Position numbers and translations under genes: made by a program. A stretch of DNA of 48,880 nt, taken from positions 1 through 48,880 of the forward strand of contig CAXNAD020000011.1 in NCBI GenBank assembly GCA_964200185.2, written 5' to 3'. Below the pieces are notes generated by a model. It was not told where the DNA came from. It saw nothing but the letters and a program-made list of their open reading frames with translations, and made no database searches. This DNA is from Choristocarpus tenellus KU-1152. Lineage: Eukaryota > Phaeophyceae. How positions within the stretch are numbered: the stretch's first letter is position 1; every line of letters starts with the position of its first letter. Shown here piece after piece: positions 1 to 12,400 of this stretch.

Positions 1-70
1 CCAAAAATCATGACATGAAAAAATTGATCCCAAATGGACAGCCGCCACCCCCCCCCAGATACTTTGAGTC
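1..70 (-). repeat. Family 2 MITE, one end, cut by the window edge
   Basis: Holds the TCCCAAATGGACAGCCGCCA subterminal block, a run of cytosines and the terminal AGATACTTTGAGTC, as in the other family 2 copies (minus strand reads GACTCAAAGTATCTGGGGGG). The rest lies left of the window, in the intron after the leftmost exon. Confidence 0.85.
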
Positions 71-132
71 AGGAAGCAGTCAAGGTTCAGAGATGAAATC
101 ACTACACCCATCGCCTTGTAATTGCCACTCAC

Positions 133-430
133 TCTTCTAAGTAACTAGGTTCCATGGTGCCTTGATCACTTGGGTCTAGTTCACTCAAGAGCGACAAATG
201 GACAGCCAGTGTTGCTTCTTCCACATTCCAACCAGTTAGCTTGCACAGTGCCTCCCTGTCTTCATCGACTCGACTTGAGAACATCTTTACCACACCAGGA
301 CCTGTAGGCTGTAGGGTGATGAAGGAGTTATTGAGGATACTTCTGGCCTCAGCTGCCCACCCATGACCACCTGCAGCAGCACCAGCAGTACCCGCCAGGT
401 GAAAAACAAGGCGTGTGATGGCCACCTGCA
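133..430 (-). CDS. RNF213-like exon just after the RZ finger
   Basis: Acceptor CTGCAG precedes base 430; the exon starts in phase with two bases and reads QVAITRLVFHLAG, like the hydrophobic helix that follows the RZ finger in the family. It ends at a consensus donor GTGAGT (bases 132-127). A TGA overlaps that donor, so if the intron is not spliced the protein would stop at about YLEE; the family has several hundred more residues here, so continuation beyond the window is more likely. Confidence 0.85.
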
Positions 431-3400
431 CTGCAGACATGCCCCTTGTCTTTACGGGGACATGCTCCTTCTACACCATGTTAGAAATAAAAAAAGCGAC
501 GAAAGAGTTGTTAGTGAGCTATGCGGTGCTTTCTACTGTTCACTCTCTACATTCTGATATCGTACAAATAGCCTAGGAGCAGATAGGCAGATCCACTATC
601 AAGTTGATGCAGTTGTAGAAAAAATCATTCCCTGTAACAAGTAGTGTCATTGGTTTATAGAGAGTAGAGTTTTGCGCACCTCACAAGGGAATCTGAGGCA
701 GTACCCTTCTGCAATTATAGGCGTCACATTGACAGAATCAGGTTGGTCCACGGCGTGACGGATTCCTCCAAGAGTTTTCCCACATTCGCAGGTCTGAATA
801 CATGCGCGAGGAAATGTATGAGAGGAATAGTGGACAAGGAGTGGAGGTCAGGTTACTATTTAAATTACAGGCTGGCTAGCAATTAAAGCAAAATGACCAG
901 AGGACACTAGCTTCTTGGGAGGCAAATTTGGGGGAATCAATTTTCCCTGCAATGACGACTATCAGGTTGAGAGGGACATGAGATAGAAGTGGGCATCCGG
1001 GGAGGCAAGCCAAGGAGTCATGGCGTGTGTGATATGGTCTTCATTCAACATTTTTTACCCGAAGGGGTGTAGCCTCACCCGCCTCTCCATCGGTTTTCCA
1101 CATTCGCCAATTGCGTAGATTAGACCACAGGCGCATTGGTATGGTGTCCCCACACCTCTCACCTGCTCAAGGTCTAGATTTTTCTCCATAGTCGGAAGAT
1201 ATGCTATCATGTGGTCCGACAGAATGCAGTGACGAGACATTTCGAAGAAGAACACAATGAGTTCAGATGTCTCGTTAATCTTTCAGCAAAGAAGACCTAG
1301 CAGGGACAAAAGTGGAGGTACTTGAAGAGATCATAGAACTAGTACTACGAGTCAACATAACAATTGCAGTGAATGTCATCTCCTAAGAAGGTCGTGGAAC
1401 AGGGTACTTCCTTAGAGTAGTATTGACGAATCTACCCGTTTTTCCGATTTATTCGTCGCTTCTGTTACTATACTCCAAATAATTTCAAAAGGACTAGAAG
1501 TACATGTAATTTGCACGTAAAGAGTCTACATTGCAAAAATTATGCCATTACCACACAACGCTCCACCACCATAGTACCTGCAGTGGGCATAACATCTTCG
1601 AAGTAGTACCCAACTCAGTACTTTGTACTACTTTCCTACTCTGTCCAATCATTTTTGCACTTGCACTGGTGTGTTAGCACCTCATCTTTTGCACACATTC
1701 ATACCTCCATGAAGGGCTGCAGGTGATGTAACAAGCTGCTCGAAAAACTTGAGAGGACTTGATGGATGAGCGGCAAGAGCTGCAGCCACGACATGCACAG
1801 CGAGTCTCGCTATTACAATCTGCAATAGCGAGCTATCCCGACCAAGTCTCAATTTCTTCCAAGCCTGCATAGCCTCAGCAGTATCTCTGCTTTCATCACT
1901 CTTTTTGCCCTGACTACCATCAGTAGCAGCACCAGACCTTCCAAAGGAATGTGATAGATACCTGCCAAAGATGTTCCTCTTTTCACCATCATCTCTACTG
2001 CTGTCATCACCCACCATGATCCCGGAAAAGACAACAAGTAAGCGGCGCTCTACAAGAGAGAGAAATGATAGGGAGGGGGAATCATGCAGCCAAGATGCAA
2101 GGATCTCAGCTCTTGCCCCCAGATCATGAAGCCCAATATGGCCCATGCCCTCGCCGAATTCTGAGTTAACCTGCAATAGGTGATACGTAGATGGTGAGAG
2201 GGTCAGATTGCAATGTTACACCTCTTCGTTATCTCTCTCGCATCTCTCTCTCTCTGTATATCCCTACCTGTGACTTCATTCTTGCCTTCCGTTACCAAAA
2301 ACACTAAGCCATCCACCCAAGCGATTTCAAGGAAGAGGTCAAATCAGAATTACAACGTAGAATTTACTGTTTTTGCACTCAACTCACCCCCACACAAGAA
2401 CCTTAAAGAGAACATGCCCCGATTCCTTTCAGCGCGCACAAATTACCATTTCAAAAGATGCATCGCAGTCAAATCATTCTAACTCATGCTTTCTATTCAT
2501 CCTTAGAATAAAATTGTGCGATAGGGTACATGTATGAGCATAATGTTACACATAATGCTTGTGTAAGATCCCTTTACCTGCATAAGGTTTATCTCATGGA
2601 AGAGTCCAGTTAGTAGTCCCCCTTTGAAGGCTCCAAATCCTGGTACCAAAGGTCGGGCACCATACAATAGGAAGAGGGGCAGGTAATCAATTTGTTCTTA
2701 CCACAGATATCAAGATAAAAAGTGGCATGGACCATGCATCGATATGTTCTGGAACTTCACTCCAGTGTGACCCCAAAGGCTTACAAATAAGCAAATTTCA
2801 GAAACGTAAGTATGATGAGCAACAAACAAGGTCAAAAATGTTTGGCAGCAGAGAATTACGGATGAGGAGGTACAAGCCAGAGATACACAGTGCCTCACCC
2901 TCTCCTTACACTATATTTGCCCATATTCCAATGGATAGTAAAAGTAACCCATCTCGTGCCAACCAAACAGAAGGAAAAGAAACAGCTTTACAAGGCAAAG
3001 GGGGTCACGATGGAGTTGTTCTTGTATGTCGTACAGAGTAGGATTGTAGTGTACACAGTAGTTTGTACGGCACTTTTCGTCGACTATGATGTAGGATTAT
3101 TACTAAAGTTCACTCCACGTAAGAGGGAAATATTAAACGAAGCACAGCAATGACACCACAATGGGGATGGTTGACAGCACAAGGTATTGCCGAAAGATAC
3201 TGAAGGATGTCGTTCAATGCAGCATTGAGTTTTGTTCATACAGAATTTCCTCGAGGTAATAATGTATACGTAGGACACACACTTCAAGGCAATTTTGCGT
3301 CCCAAGCTTTGGTTGGATCAGGTCATGGAGGAAGTTAGTTGCTTTGAAGTACCTATTCTATTTGAACAAACGGTCTAACCTTCCTTCCCAATTGCAACAC

Positions 3401-6400
3401 TCAATGGTAGAAAATACCCTTCTCATTTTTCCTAGTTCGGTTAGCCTCTGATACTAATACTCAGCAACTGATCATCCCTGTACTTCCAGGTACTCTGTAC
3501 TTGACCAAATGCTTTGAATATGACCAATGGACAGAAGAATACCATCTGCCAAGTTCCAATGCTTCACTCCTCACCATCGAGCCTTGCGGTAGAGGCCACC
3601 TCCAGCAGTCTCGCTTCCAGCTCCTGCAAGTCTCCTGAGGCCATGTATCTTCTGAAGGCCATACGACACTCCTGAAAGAATGGGACTCTTTCGAGGGGAT
3701 TTATCTGGAAACACATGGCAGGGAGAAATGGATAAAATATTTGGTGCAAGAGTCCACTTGTGACGTCAGTGGCACATCCACAACAAAGACAAAAGCACAA
3801 GCGTGCGGGTTTTTGCTTATTAGCTTAATACGAGCCGAAAACTGTCATACGAGGCCATCCCACCTTAAACTTACTTGGAAGTGGTGAGAAAGGTGAGGAT
3901 AATACTAGATGTCGCATACCATTCAATCCCTATGAACACCCAGTTGACTGCCTACATGCTGTGAGCACCCCGTCTTTCCTTAATTCATCACAAATACTCT
4001 GACCGATATAGTGCATTCTTGGGCTCATCATTATGGTCACTGCATTAAGTATGAAACAAGATAGATTGTGATAATCCTTTCAAACAATACACACTGTATC
4101 ATTGTATATATGGAGTAGAATCCTACCACCAGCTGTCCAATAATCACACCTGAATAATACGCATTCTACCTCTAATTGGACAATACGCCAAGATTGGACA
4201 AAAAATAATGTATATGCATCTTTGCTCCCCTCTGAGACATCTGATACACTGACTACACCTCCAGATTTGACTACGTTCTTCATTCAAGAGAAGTATAGAA
4301 GTATAAACTACCCATCTGTAAGCCGTTCGCAAGTTCATCTACCCTCATAAATGTTTACGCGTCAACCGTTATCGCAATTTTTTTTAAATCTTCATCTGTC
4401 AACCGCAACAAGGACCATACAGGGTAATTTTCAGTTCGAGAAAAATACCAATTTACATTTATTTGTCACAATACTAGAACAATTTCTTTACCATTTTGGA
4501 TCTTAATATAGAGAAATATGTGCTGTTGGGCAATCTTGATGTATAGTGGATGGTACAACAGATTTCCGACGCTGCTTCAAGGTGTTCCCTTGTGCTCAAG
4601 ATAATCTAGGATGCTAACGAGCCAGTGCAGACATGATTAGGGATTTCTATATTCCATTTTTTCTATAATTTTTTAATACAAAATTTGAATTCTCCACCCA
4701 TTACAGAAATACAAGCACATCGAATGGTGATGACATCACATATTAGGACAATTTTTTTTTTTCCCCCGTTACTAATTCGTGACATCCAACAAGTTTGTTA
4801 CTCTGCAATAGCATTCATACCTGGGGCAGGCGGTTACTTCCAACGAAAGTTGCGATCCGAGGGTCATCATAGACTACCCACTGGTATTGGTTCAGGGGTG
4901 GGCAACGAAGAGCATTCCGGAGCATCTCTATACCACCCTCTGGTCGCAACGCAAGTTGCCGGAACAGAAACATTCGGAGGTGCGCCGTGTTTTTCATTCG
5001 TGACCCTTCAGCTTCTTTCCCATCCTTTTCGGATCTAACTGTGGCATTGTGCAGTTCTAAAGCGTAAGTCAGGAAGTCCAGTAGCCTTGCAGCCTTGGAT
5101 TGATTGATGCGGCTAGTGTTGCCACCTGAGGCAGAGGCAACAGTCACATATTTTACATTTTACTTGTAGGAAAGTGCCCAATATTGTCAAGTGGATGGTT
5201 TGATCATTAGCACTACAGGTACTACTCCTCAAAATATGGGCATGAGGGGTACATCTGAAAAGTGTACTCCCATACTGACATTGGCGCAATGCAACATTCT
5301 CTTCACTTTTCAACATTAATTCCTGGTTACTAGGTCCTCAACACTTACATGTCTATTTCACAATCAAAAGTAATGCGGATAACATAGATATTAACCACCC
5401 TTTTCTACAGCATCGAATCACAAACCAACATGAGACAAGGAGAAAATGTTCACTGCATTGTGTACCTTCCAATGATGTTCGGAGCAAGATTTCTGCTGCT
5501 GCACATGCTGCCTTGCGCATGCACGCTATAGTCAATAACTCTTCTTCCAACGTCATGGACATATTGTCCTCGCCCATATACTCCTTGGCTGGAGTGCTGG
5601 CTCCAACGGGAAGCCAGAAACTGGAGCGCTGAGAGGGTGATTGGTGTGGTGTTATCTCGAGTGTATGAAGAGGACCACTTCCCCTGAGCGAACATTCCTT
5701 GGGGGAATTATCATTCTTTGACCTAACCTGCGGAACTCATTTTGAGGTTGGACGCTACATCAATGTTGTTTACACTCAGAAAACAGTATGGAAGGTTATT
5801 CGATTGTTGATACATTGAATCGCAAGATACGAACCAAAATATGGAAAATGAAGTTTCAACAAAATGTGCCAGAATATATTGAATTTATTGTGGAGGTCAC
5901 TATGTATAAAAAGATAAGAATATTCAAATAAAACGTTAACCACAGTTTCAACTATCAAAAAAGTATATTTTCCATGCAAATGTCCAGATTCTACGGAAAA
6001 ACTTGAATATATATATATATTTCTTCCATCGTATTTCACACTCTAATCTATTGCAATCACCTTCTCCTGTTCCATACTATCCTCAGCAGCAGCCACAAAG
6101 CGGAAAGCCAGTCGTGTGTGACGCGAGTCATCTGCCTGCGTGAATTCCTTCAGGAGAGCAGACCGGATTTCATTATGTAAGTCTGCACTCTGGACTCCCC
6201 TGATCCACGAGAGAATGCGGATGCATGCTGGATCTCGTGGCATTACAATTTCCAAGTGCTTCGAAGCGATAAACAACTCCTGCCCGCCACCACTGACTTC
6301 ACTATGGGCAACGAGGTTCTCCAACAACGACTTACAGTCTCCAGCAAGAGTCATGATCAGTACTGTCGATATATCTCCCATAGGGGAAGAAATCGGTACC

Positions 6401-9400
6401 TTGGAAGGGAGAGTAGATAATGACGAGGTGCGAACACCTGGACCTCCAACTCTGCTACTGCGCTGGCAACGGTCATCACTGATTCCAGCTCTGTTGCACT
6501 CACTCTGCCCACTCCCTCTTCCCCTGGAATAAGCAGTGACTGTTTCTCGTCCATCACCCATTACTACACTAAACAAATAGCCCTCCAGATATTGTGGCAG
6601 GACATCTTGTGGATGAGTCAAAATCGTTGAGGAAGAGGAGAAACTCAAATCTCCACCATTTCGATTATCAGATCGATCCGAAATCAAACCTCCTGACATA
6701 TCCCTTGCTAGATAAGCAGCGATTGGAGTTGCTCCATCAATACAGGTGTCCTTAGTTGAGCTAACTGCTGTCTCATCCGGAATTCCCATCTGTCGAGCAA
6801 CCACTGCGAGCATAAGGATGATCCTATTTAAGAAAACTGCAGATCGTACTGGTCCTGGTGATGTTCTCAACACATGAAGTGCTTCCAGAGTGACTGCATG
6901 GGAGAGGTGAAGTGGAGATGCCATATCTCTAACCAAATCCCTCATCAGCCGCAACCTCATCCAACTCTCCTGTAGAGTATTGAGACTCTGCTCCATCATA
7001 CCGTCCTTAACAAATTCAGGGTTTCCCTCTGCCCCTGAGTCATTTTTTCCACCTCCATCTTCTCCTGTATGTTCGCTCGCAATATTGGAGATTCCATTTT
7101 CACACCCTTGTCCACAAGTTTCAGTACTACCTCTGCTTAAAGGGTACACAATAGTAAGTAGAGCCTGGGTGGCGATATCGGCCTCATCCACCCACCTTAG
7201 CCACATTCCGTAATCTACACCCTCGCCCATGCCCATCTCTTCCTGTCCTTCCCCACACACAGTGTTCCTTGTGATACTTTGTGAATTGAAGTCCATGAGC
7301 GCATCTACGACCACACATGCCACTTTAACGTGGACGCTACCATCAACAGCATAAGAAGACTGTTTAGCTTCACCTGCTAATATTTCCTGGAGACGGGTCT
7401 TGAGTACTCTTGTAACGGGACTGAAGGTAGTTGGCCCAGCTGCATCCAGTAGTTTGAAGTAAAGGCGTGCTGATTGTTCAACCTGCCAGAATCGGTGGTG
7501 AACTGCAGCCAGGTTTGATGTTTGTGGAGACATTACACCTACAACAGAAGTGTCTGTTTCTTTATCACCTCCCGCTACAGCCCTTGCCTCTTGCTTTACT
7601 GATGAAACTCCAGTGCACCCCTCAAGGTCGAGTAGGAGAAGAAGGAGACTTGCCTGGTCACTACGTGTCATGTCCCGTACTGAGGGTAGCATCATGCATG
7701 TAAAGTCATAAACGTAACGTTCCAACAAGCTCTCAACCTCACCCCAGCTCGCCATTGATGCTGTGGGTATGCCCAGTTTACCAGCCTGAGACACGGCACA
7801 ATTATCAGCATGAACCATTACACTACTACGTAATTTAGAAGGGCTGCGTAGGTCACCATGAATACTCTTGCAGAGTCCCAGAAGGGCAAACTCACGCCTC
7901 AAAGCCTCTTCCCTATCGGCATTCGAGTCTTCCAATAAAATCTCGCCCTCTAAATGTTGGTGATTGCCTATGTCCTGGGCTTCACCATGTCTATAACTTG
8001 CCTCCCCTCCAACCCCAGCCACCCCTCCTCGGTTACGCCTCAGGCCCTCCAGTAGGCGGAACACAAAAAAGCTGAATGGGAATCTACAGCACAGAGATGG
8101 GTCGCCAGGACTAAGGGTGGTGTCCAGAACAACAATCCTCTCTGCACCTTGCACGATGAGAGATCCAGTGGAATGAGATGAGGTGGCAGGCACTGCAACA
8201 GTTGACTGAAACCCCATTCTATGGAAGGAAGCCTGTGGTGATGATCAATATCAAGCAAGGCAGGAGCGACATTTGTGTCATTAGCAATGGACAATATTTC
8301 TTCACAGAATCATTTCAAAATGAAGCAGAATTCTGACACTTCCTCGCTGTGAGTGAGTTGACTTCAGAAAGTAATGACTTGGACATGAAAGGAAATTCAG
8401 CACACCAGGAGGCTATAATTATGGTTGTGTCATATCATATTGTGAACTACTGAGATACCTCTTCAACATCAAATATTCTTCCATAACAAAAACACAAACT
8501 CAGTGAACTCTGAAAGTCAACATTTAAACCTCTTTCACACAATCCCAAAGAGCGAAAGACCAATAAAATCGTCTTGACACCAGAGCTCAACCCTCTCTCT
8601 CTTCTGGAACTATTTGAGCCTCAAACAACATCAGTACAATGTAACCTGGAACAGATCTATCCAGAGATCACGCAAGCCTTCCTCCTTCAGGAGGGAAAGT
8701 CCGGAATTGCGATCCATATGTGATAGAACGATGGAAAAGGCTCTAGTCACTGATCCCAATACCTGTAAAACAAGAAGCGGTCAAATGCAGAGCATTCATC
8801 ATACAGTCAATGGGTTTTCTAGTTGAAAGCAGAGCATATGTGAGTTATGGAGTGAAAGTATCTAAGAGGGTAAGAGTTATGCCCTGTTTGTCTATTTGGG
8901 CCTTGCCACGGGTTTTTATGACATTATCCTACTCCGAAATGTTTAGGAGTGGGTAAAATGTTTATGTTATGAAAAGGTGTGTCCGGAACAAGGATATTAA
9001 CACTTCCTAACAAACAAGATGGGCAAAATTACATAAAAATCACAACATTGGATTTTGGTCCCCAAATGGACGTGGCTCTACCCTCTAAGATACTTTGACT
9101 CATGAGATACTCTGCTGGACAACAGTTTATATTCAGCAGACTATACAACGATGTGCTGGATGACGATTTGCAGATAGAAATACAGATATTTTCATGATTA
9201 CTATATAGACCAGATCGTATCTAAAATAATGAGTAAAAGATTAATTTAATTTATCATGTTCAGATTCAGCAGGGCTTTGCTTGACCCCAAGCTTGAGTCA
9301 ATCACAACAGAACAAAACTTGAAATTCACTACTACAGCTTGACCTGCCAAAATCTAATTATCCCATTTTATCTCCCTGGTCTTCCCTCTTAGCCCGGCTC

Positions 9401-12400
9401 TTAGCTCCTTCTTCCAACTTTATCATAATAATTTGTTCAGATCTAGCCATGTCTCTAACATTGCACATGGTCCCTTTTCTTTGCCAGTCCCTCTACCTCT
9501 TTACCAAAATTGTGTGTGTCCGTTTCTCACCGAGGCACGAATGGCCCTTTGAAAAGTCCTCCCCAATCGAAGTAGCCTGTCACCAGATGCTGCCTGTGCA
9601 ACATCAACCTTCTCTCCCCTCCCTCGCAACCACTCTCCTTGTTCTTGACCGTCCCGATCTTTCACTTTTTCCTTCTCTTCCAACTCTAACATATCCTTCT
9701 TGTCCTCCTCTGCTGTATATCGCTCAACCATGGGAGTTGCCACTTCTCGTGTGGAGTACCCTTCCTCTCCGTTGGATAAACTACATACAACCGCCTTCCA
9801 AGCAGCAGCGACAAAGTCTGAAGGGGCAGAGTGAACCTTTGTGTCGGCACTATTACTGCTCCCATTTCTGCAACATGCATCCACGAGTAGACATATTTGA
9901 TCTCGCACCTGCCAAAATATACAAGTTCAACGTCAGCCCAAATCCACTTGTAGACGTCAGGAACATACTTGGACAAAGTGACCTTTGAAGCATTTCTAAA
10001 TCTCTTAAAAACAACCAAGACAAATCTGATCCTGTACAACAACATGGTACCTGTGCCAGTGTCGCCAGAGTGAAAGTATCTAAGAGGGTACGAATTTTGC
10101 CCTGTTTGTCCATTTTGGACTTGGCTTCCCACAGGTGTTTTGTGACATTTTCCTACTCCGATATGTTTCGGAGTAGGTAAAATTTGCACGTTATGAAAAG
10201 GTGTGTCCGGAACAAGGATATTGACACTTCCTCAAAAACATGATAGTCAAAATTACATCCAAATCAGAACATTGGAATTTGACCCCGAAATGGACGCGGC
10301 TCTACCCTCTAAGATACTTTGGCTCGCCATACAGTTAAGTATTTTCTGCAAGAAACTAGTTCATGGTGAAAAGGTAGGCACAAGATTAACCCGGTGTTAT
10401 GATACAGGTTATTGTTCAATTTAGTATCTGTGCATAACAGTAACATGCTCTCTCATATTCCCTCAACATGCTAGATTGGTTGTACAAATCTAGAAGAATA
10501 CCTCTACATTATAAGGAAGCACTGTTGAGGTTGAATATATTGGTGTGTAGACATAAAAAATAGGAAACATTGTCAAAACGGAAAGGCATGTGAGCCAAAG
10601 CAATTCATAGTGATGGGAATTTCATCCTGTTTGCACATTCGGGGCTTGGCTTCCCCCATTTTTTTTATGCCCTTTTTTGGTTTTCTCTGTGAACATAACG
10701 GATTTCAGAGTAGGTAAAATGTATAGGACTATGAAAGGTGTGTCTGGAGCAAGTATATTGATATTTCTTGACAAATATGATAGCCAAAATCCATCAAAAT
10801 CGCAACATTGGATTTATTACCCGGAACAGACTCAAACCTACCCTCTTAAATCCTTTTGATCTTTCACAGATTCAGGTGTTGGTTTTTGCAAGATGCCAAA
10901 TTTATTTGTAGTTTCAAAAGGTCGTGGAAGGATGAAAGAGGAAGAGACAGGTGGTGCACAGGTCCAGTTTTCATAGTGGATAGCGGTCAAGCTACATACC
11001 AGATTGACACTGCGAAACCTGCCCTCACAGAAGTCTAGCCTAGCCAAGGAAGACCTCACAGTGTGCAACAACACCTGCGCAAAAATGAGGTTGGGATGAA
11101 GGAGATACGATGTAGTATCAGGAAACAGAAGCATATCTTAGTCCGCCATTGATGCTGAAGGTAGTACGTTCAGGTGACTCAAAGTATCCGAGGGGGGGTA
11201 GCGGCTGTCCATTCAGGACCTATTTTTACATATTGGAACTTTTGGGTGATTTGACTGCATGCATCGAATGGACACCCTGGTGTAGACCCCTACCCCCAGA
11301 TGCTTTGAGGCGGGTGCAATATTGATACAGAATGTCCCTCACCACACAGTAAACACTAATAGCAATAAAACGATGTTGGAATTGTCTGTCGTCATGATCG
11401 CTATTTTGGCAGGATAATGAAAAACGAACACAACCTCCACAATTAAGACATGCGGATAACTCAACACAAAAGAAAACATTCAGGAATTACCAAACTTTCA
11501 CTCTTTATAGGGGGGGGGGTGTTAAAGTACTAACGGACTGACCAGAGGTCTACGAATCATTTGAAGGTAGGGGAAAGAAGCTAGATGGAAAGGGAATATG
11601 TTCCAAGCTTGACTAAAAAGTATGTTAGCAATACTTCACAAGTTAGTCTAGGAGTGTCTCCATGAATACCAAGGTTATATGCTTTTAGCATCAGTTCCGT
11701 TTCTTGTCTGTCTGCGACAACAACACTGCAACATGGTATTCAGGGTACAGAAAAAGAATTAACATCCACGTTAATCCTTACAAGTCACATCGACCTCATG
11801 GCTGAAAGGTTAGCCATGCCGTAGGGTTTGTCCAACAATGTCACGGCAACTATTGTCCAAATGAAGCAAAGCAACATATTGCGCACAAGACAGCTTACCT
11901 TCACTGGATCAAGACCAGTCACCACATCCTGCACGCTCATGCCCACAGCCTCGACAGCATTTGGTAGACCATCTTGTCCAACAATGCCAAACTTCCCCAA
12001 TTCCCCACACTTCCCCTCCACCCCATCCCCCACACTGTCCACAAAGGCAAAACCCCAACGTGTGTCAAAACTCATGCAGAAAGCATCATCACCCCTAATC
12101 AAATGCAGGAGAAGGATGACATGGATACCACGACCAGCACCTTCAGCTGCAACAGAGGTATGTCGGCGACTCTGAACAAGAACAGCACTATTTTTATCAA
12201 GAGCATAAAAAAAGGCATTTGAGGTAAGGGGAAGCTTAATGTCAGGAAGCTCTCTCAGGTGCATCACTGTTTAGCAACTTCTTATCATACACCATACACC
12301 GTATTCAGAGCACTTATGTCATACAATATGATCGACGAAATTGCATGCCCCCATTTGTGTCGCCAATAAAACAGACATACCGTGCATTTTCTACTATGAA

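Noticed and set aside
6980-7213. C-x3-C (CGQGC) in the giant exon as a possible RING remnant
   Set aside because: It is an isolated pair inside a glycine/asparagine-rich loop without the other six ligands or spacing of a C3HC4 finger.
9449-9988. A 179-codon plus-strand ORF
   Set aside because: It is antisense to the RNF213-like exon 9531-9908, whose splice sites and frame fit the neighbours; the plus frame has no recognisable domain and continues across the exon boundary into intron.
10203-10424. Short ORF reading MSGTRILTLP, also near 17615-17815 and, inverted, at 13079-13279
   Set aside because: It lies inside family 1 MITE copies; the similarity between ORFs only reflects copies of the same element. 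Other copies lack the start codon or carry stops, so there is no sign of selection on a peptide.
11075-11134. Upstream extension of exon 11000-11074 as SYLLHPNLIFAQ
   Set aside because: That stretch is the pyrimidine-rich tract of the acceptor; translating it breaks the phase with the exon ending at 11899 and meets a stop just upstream.
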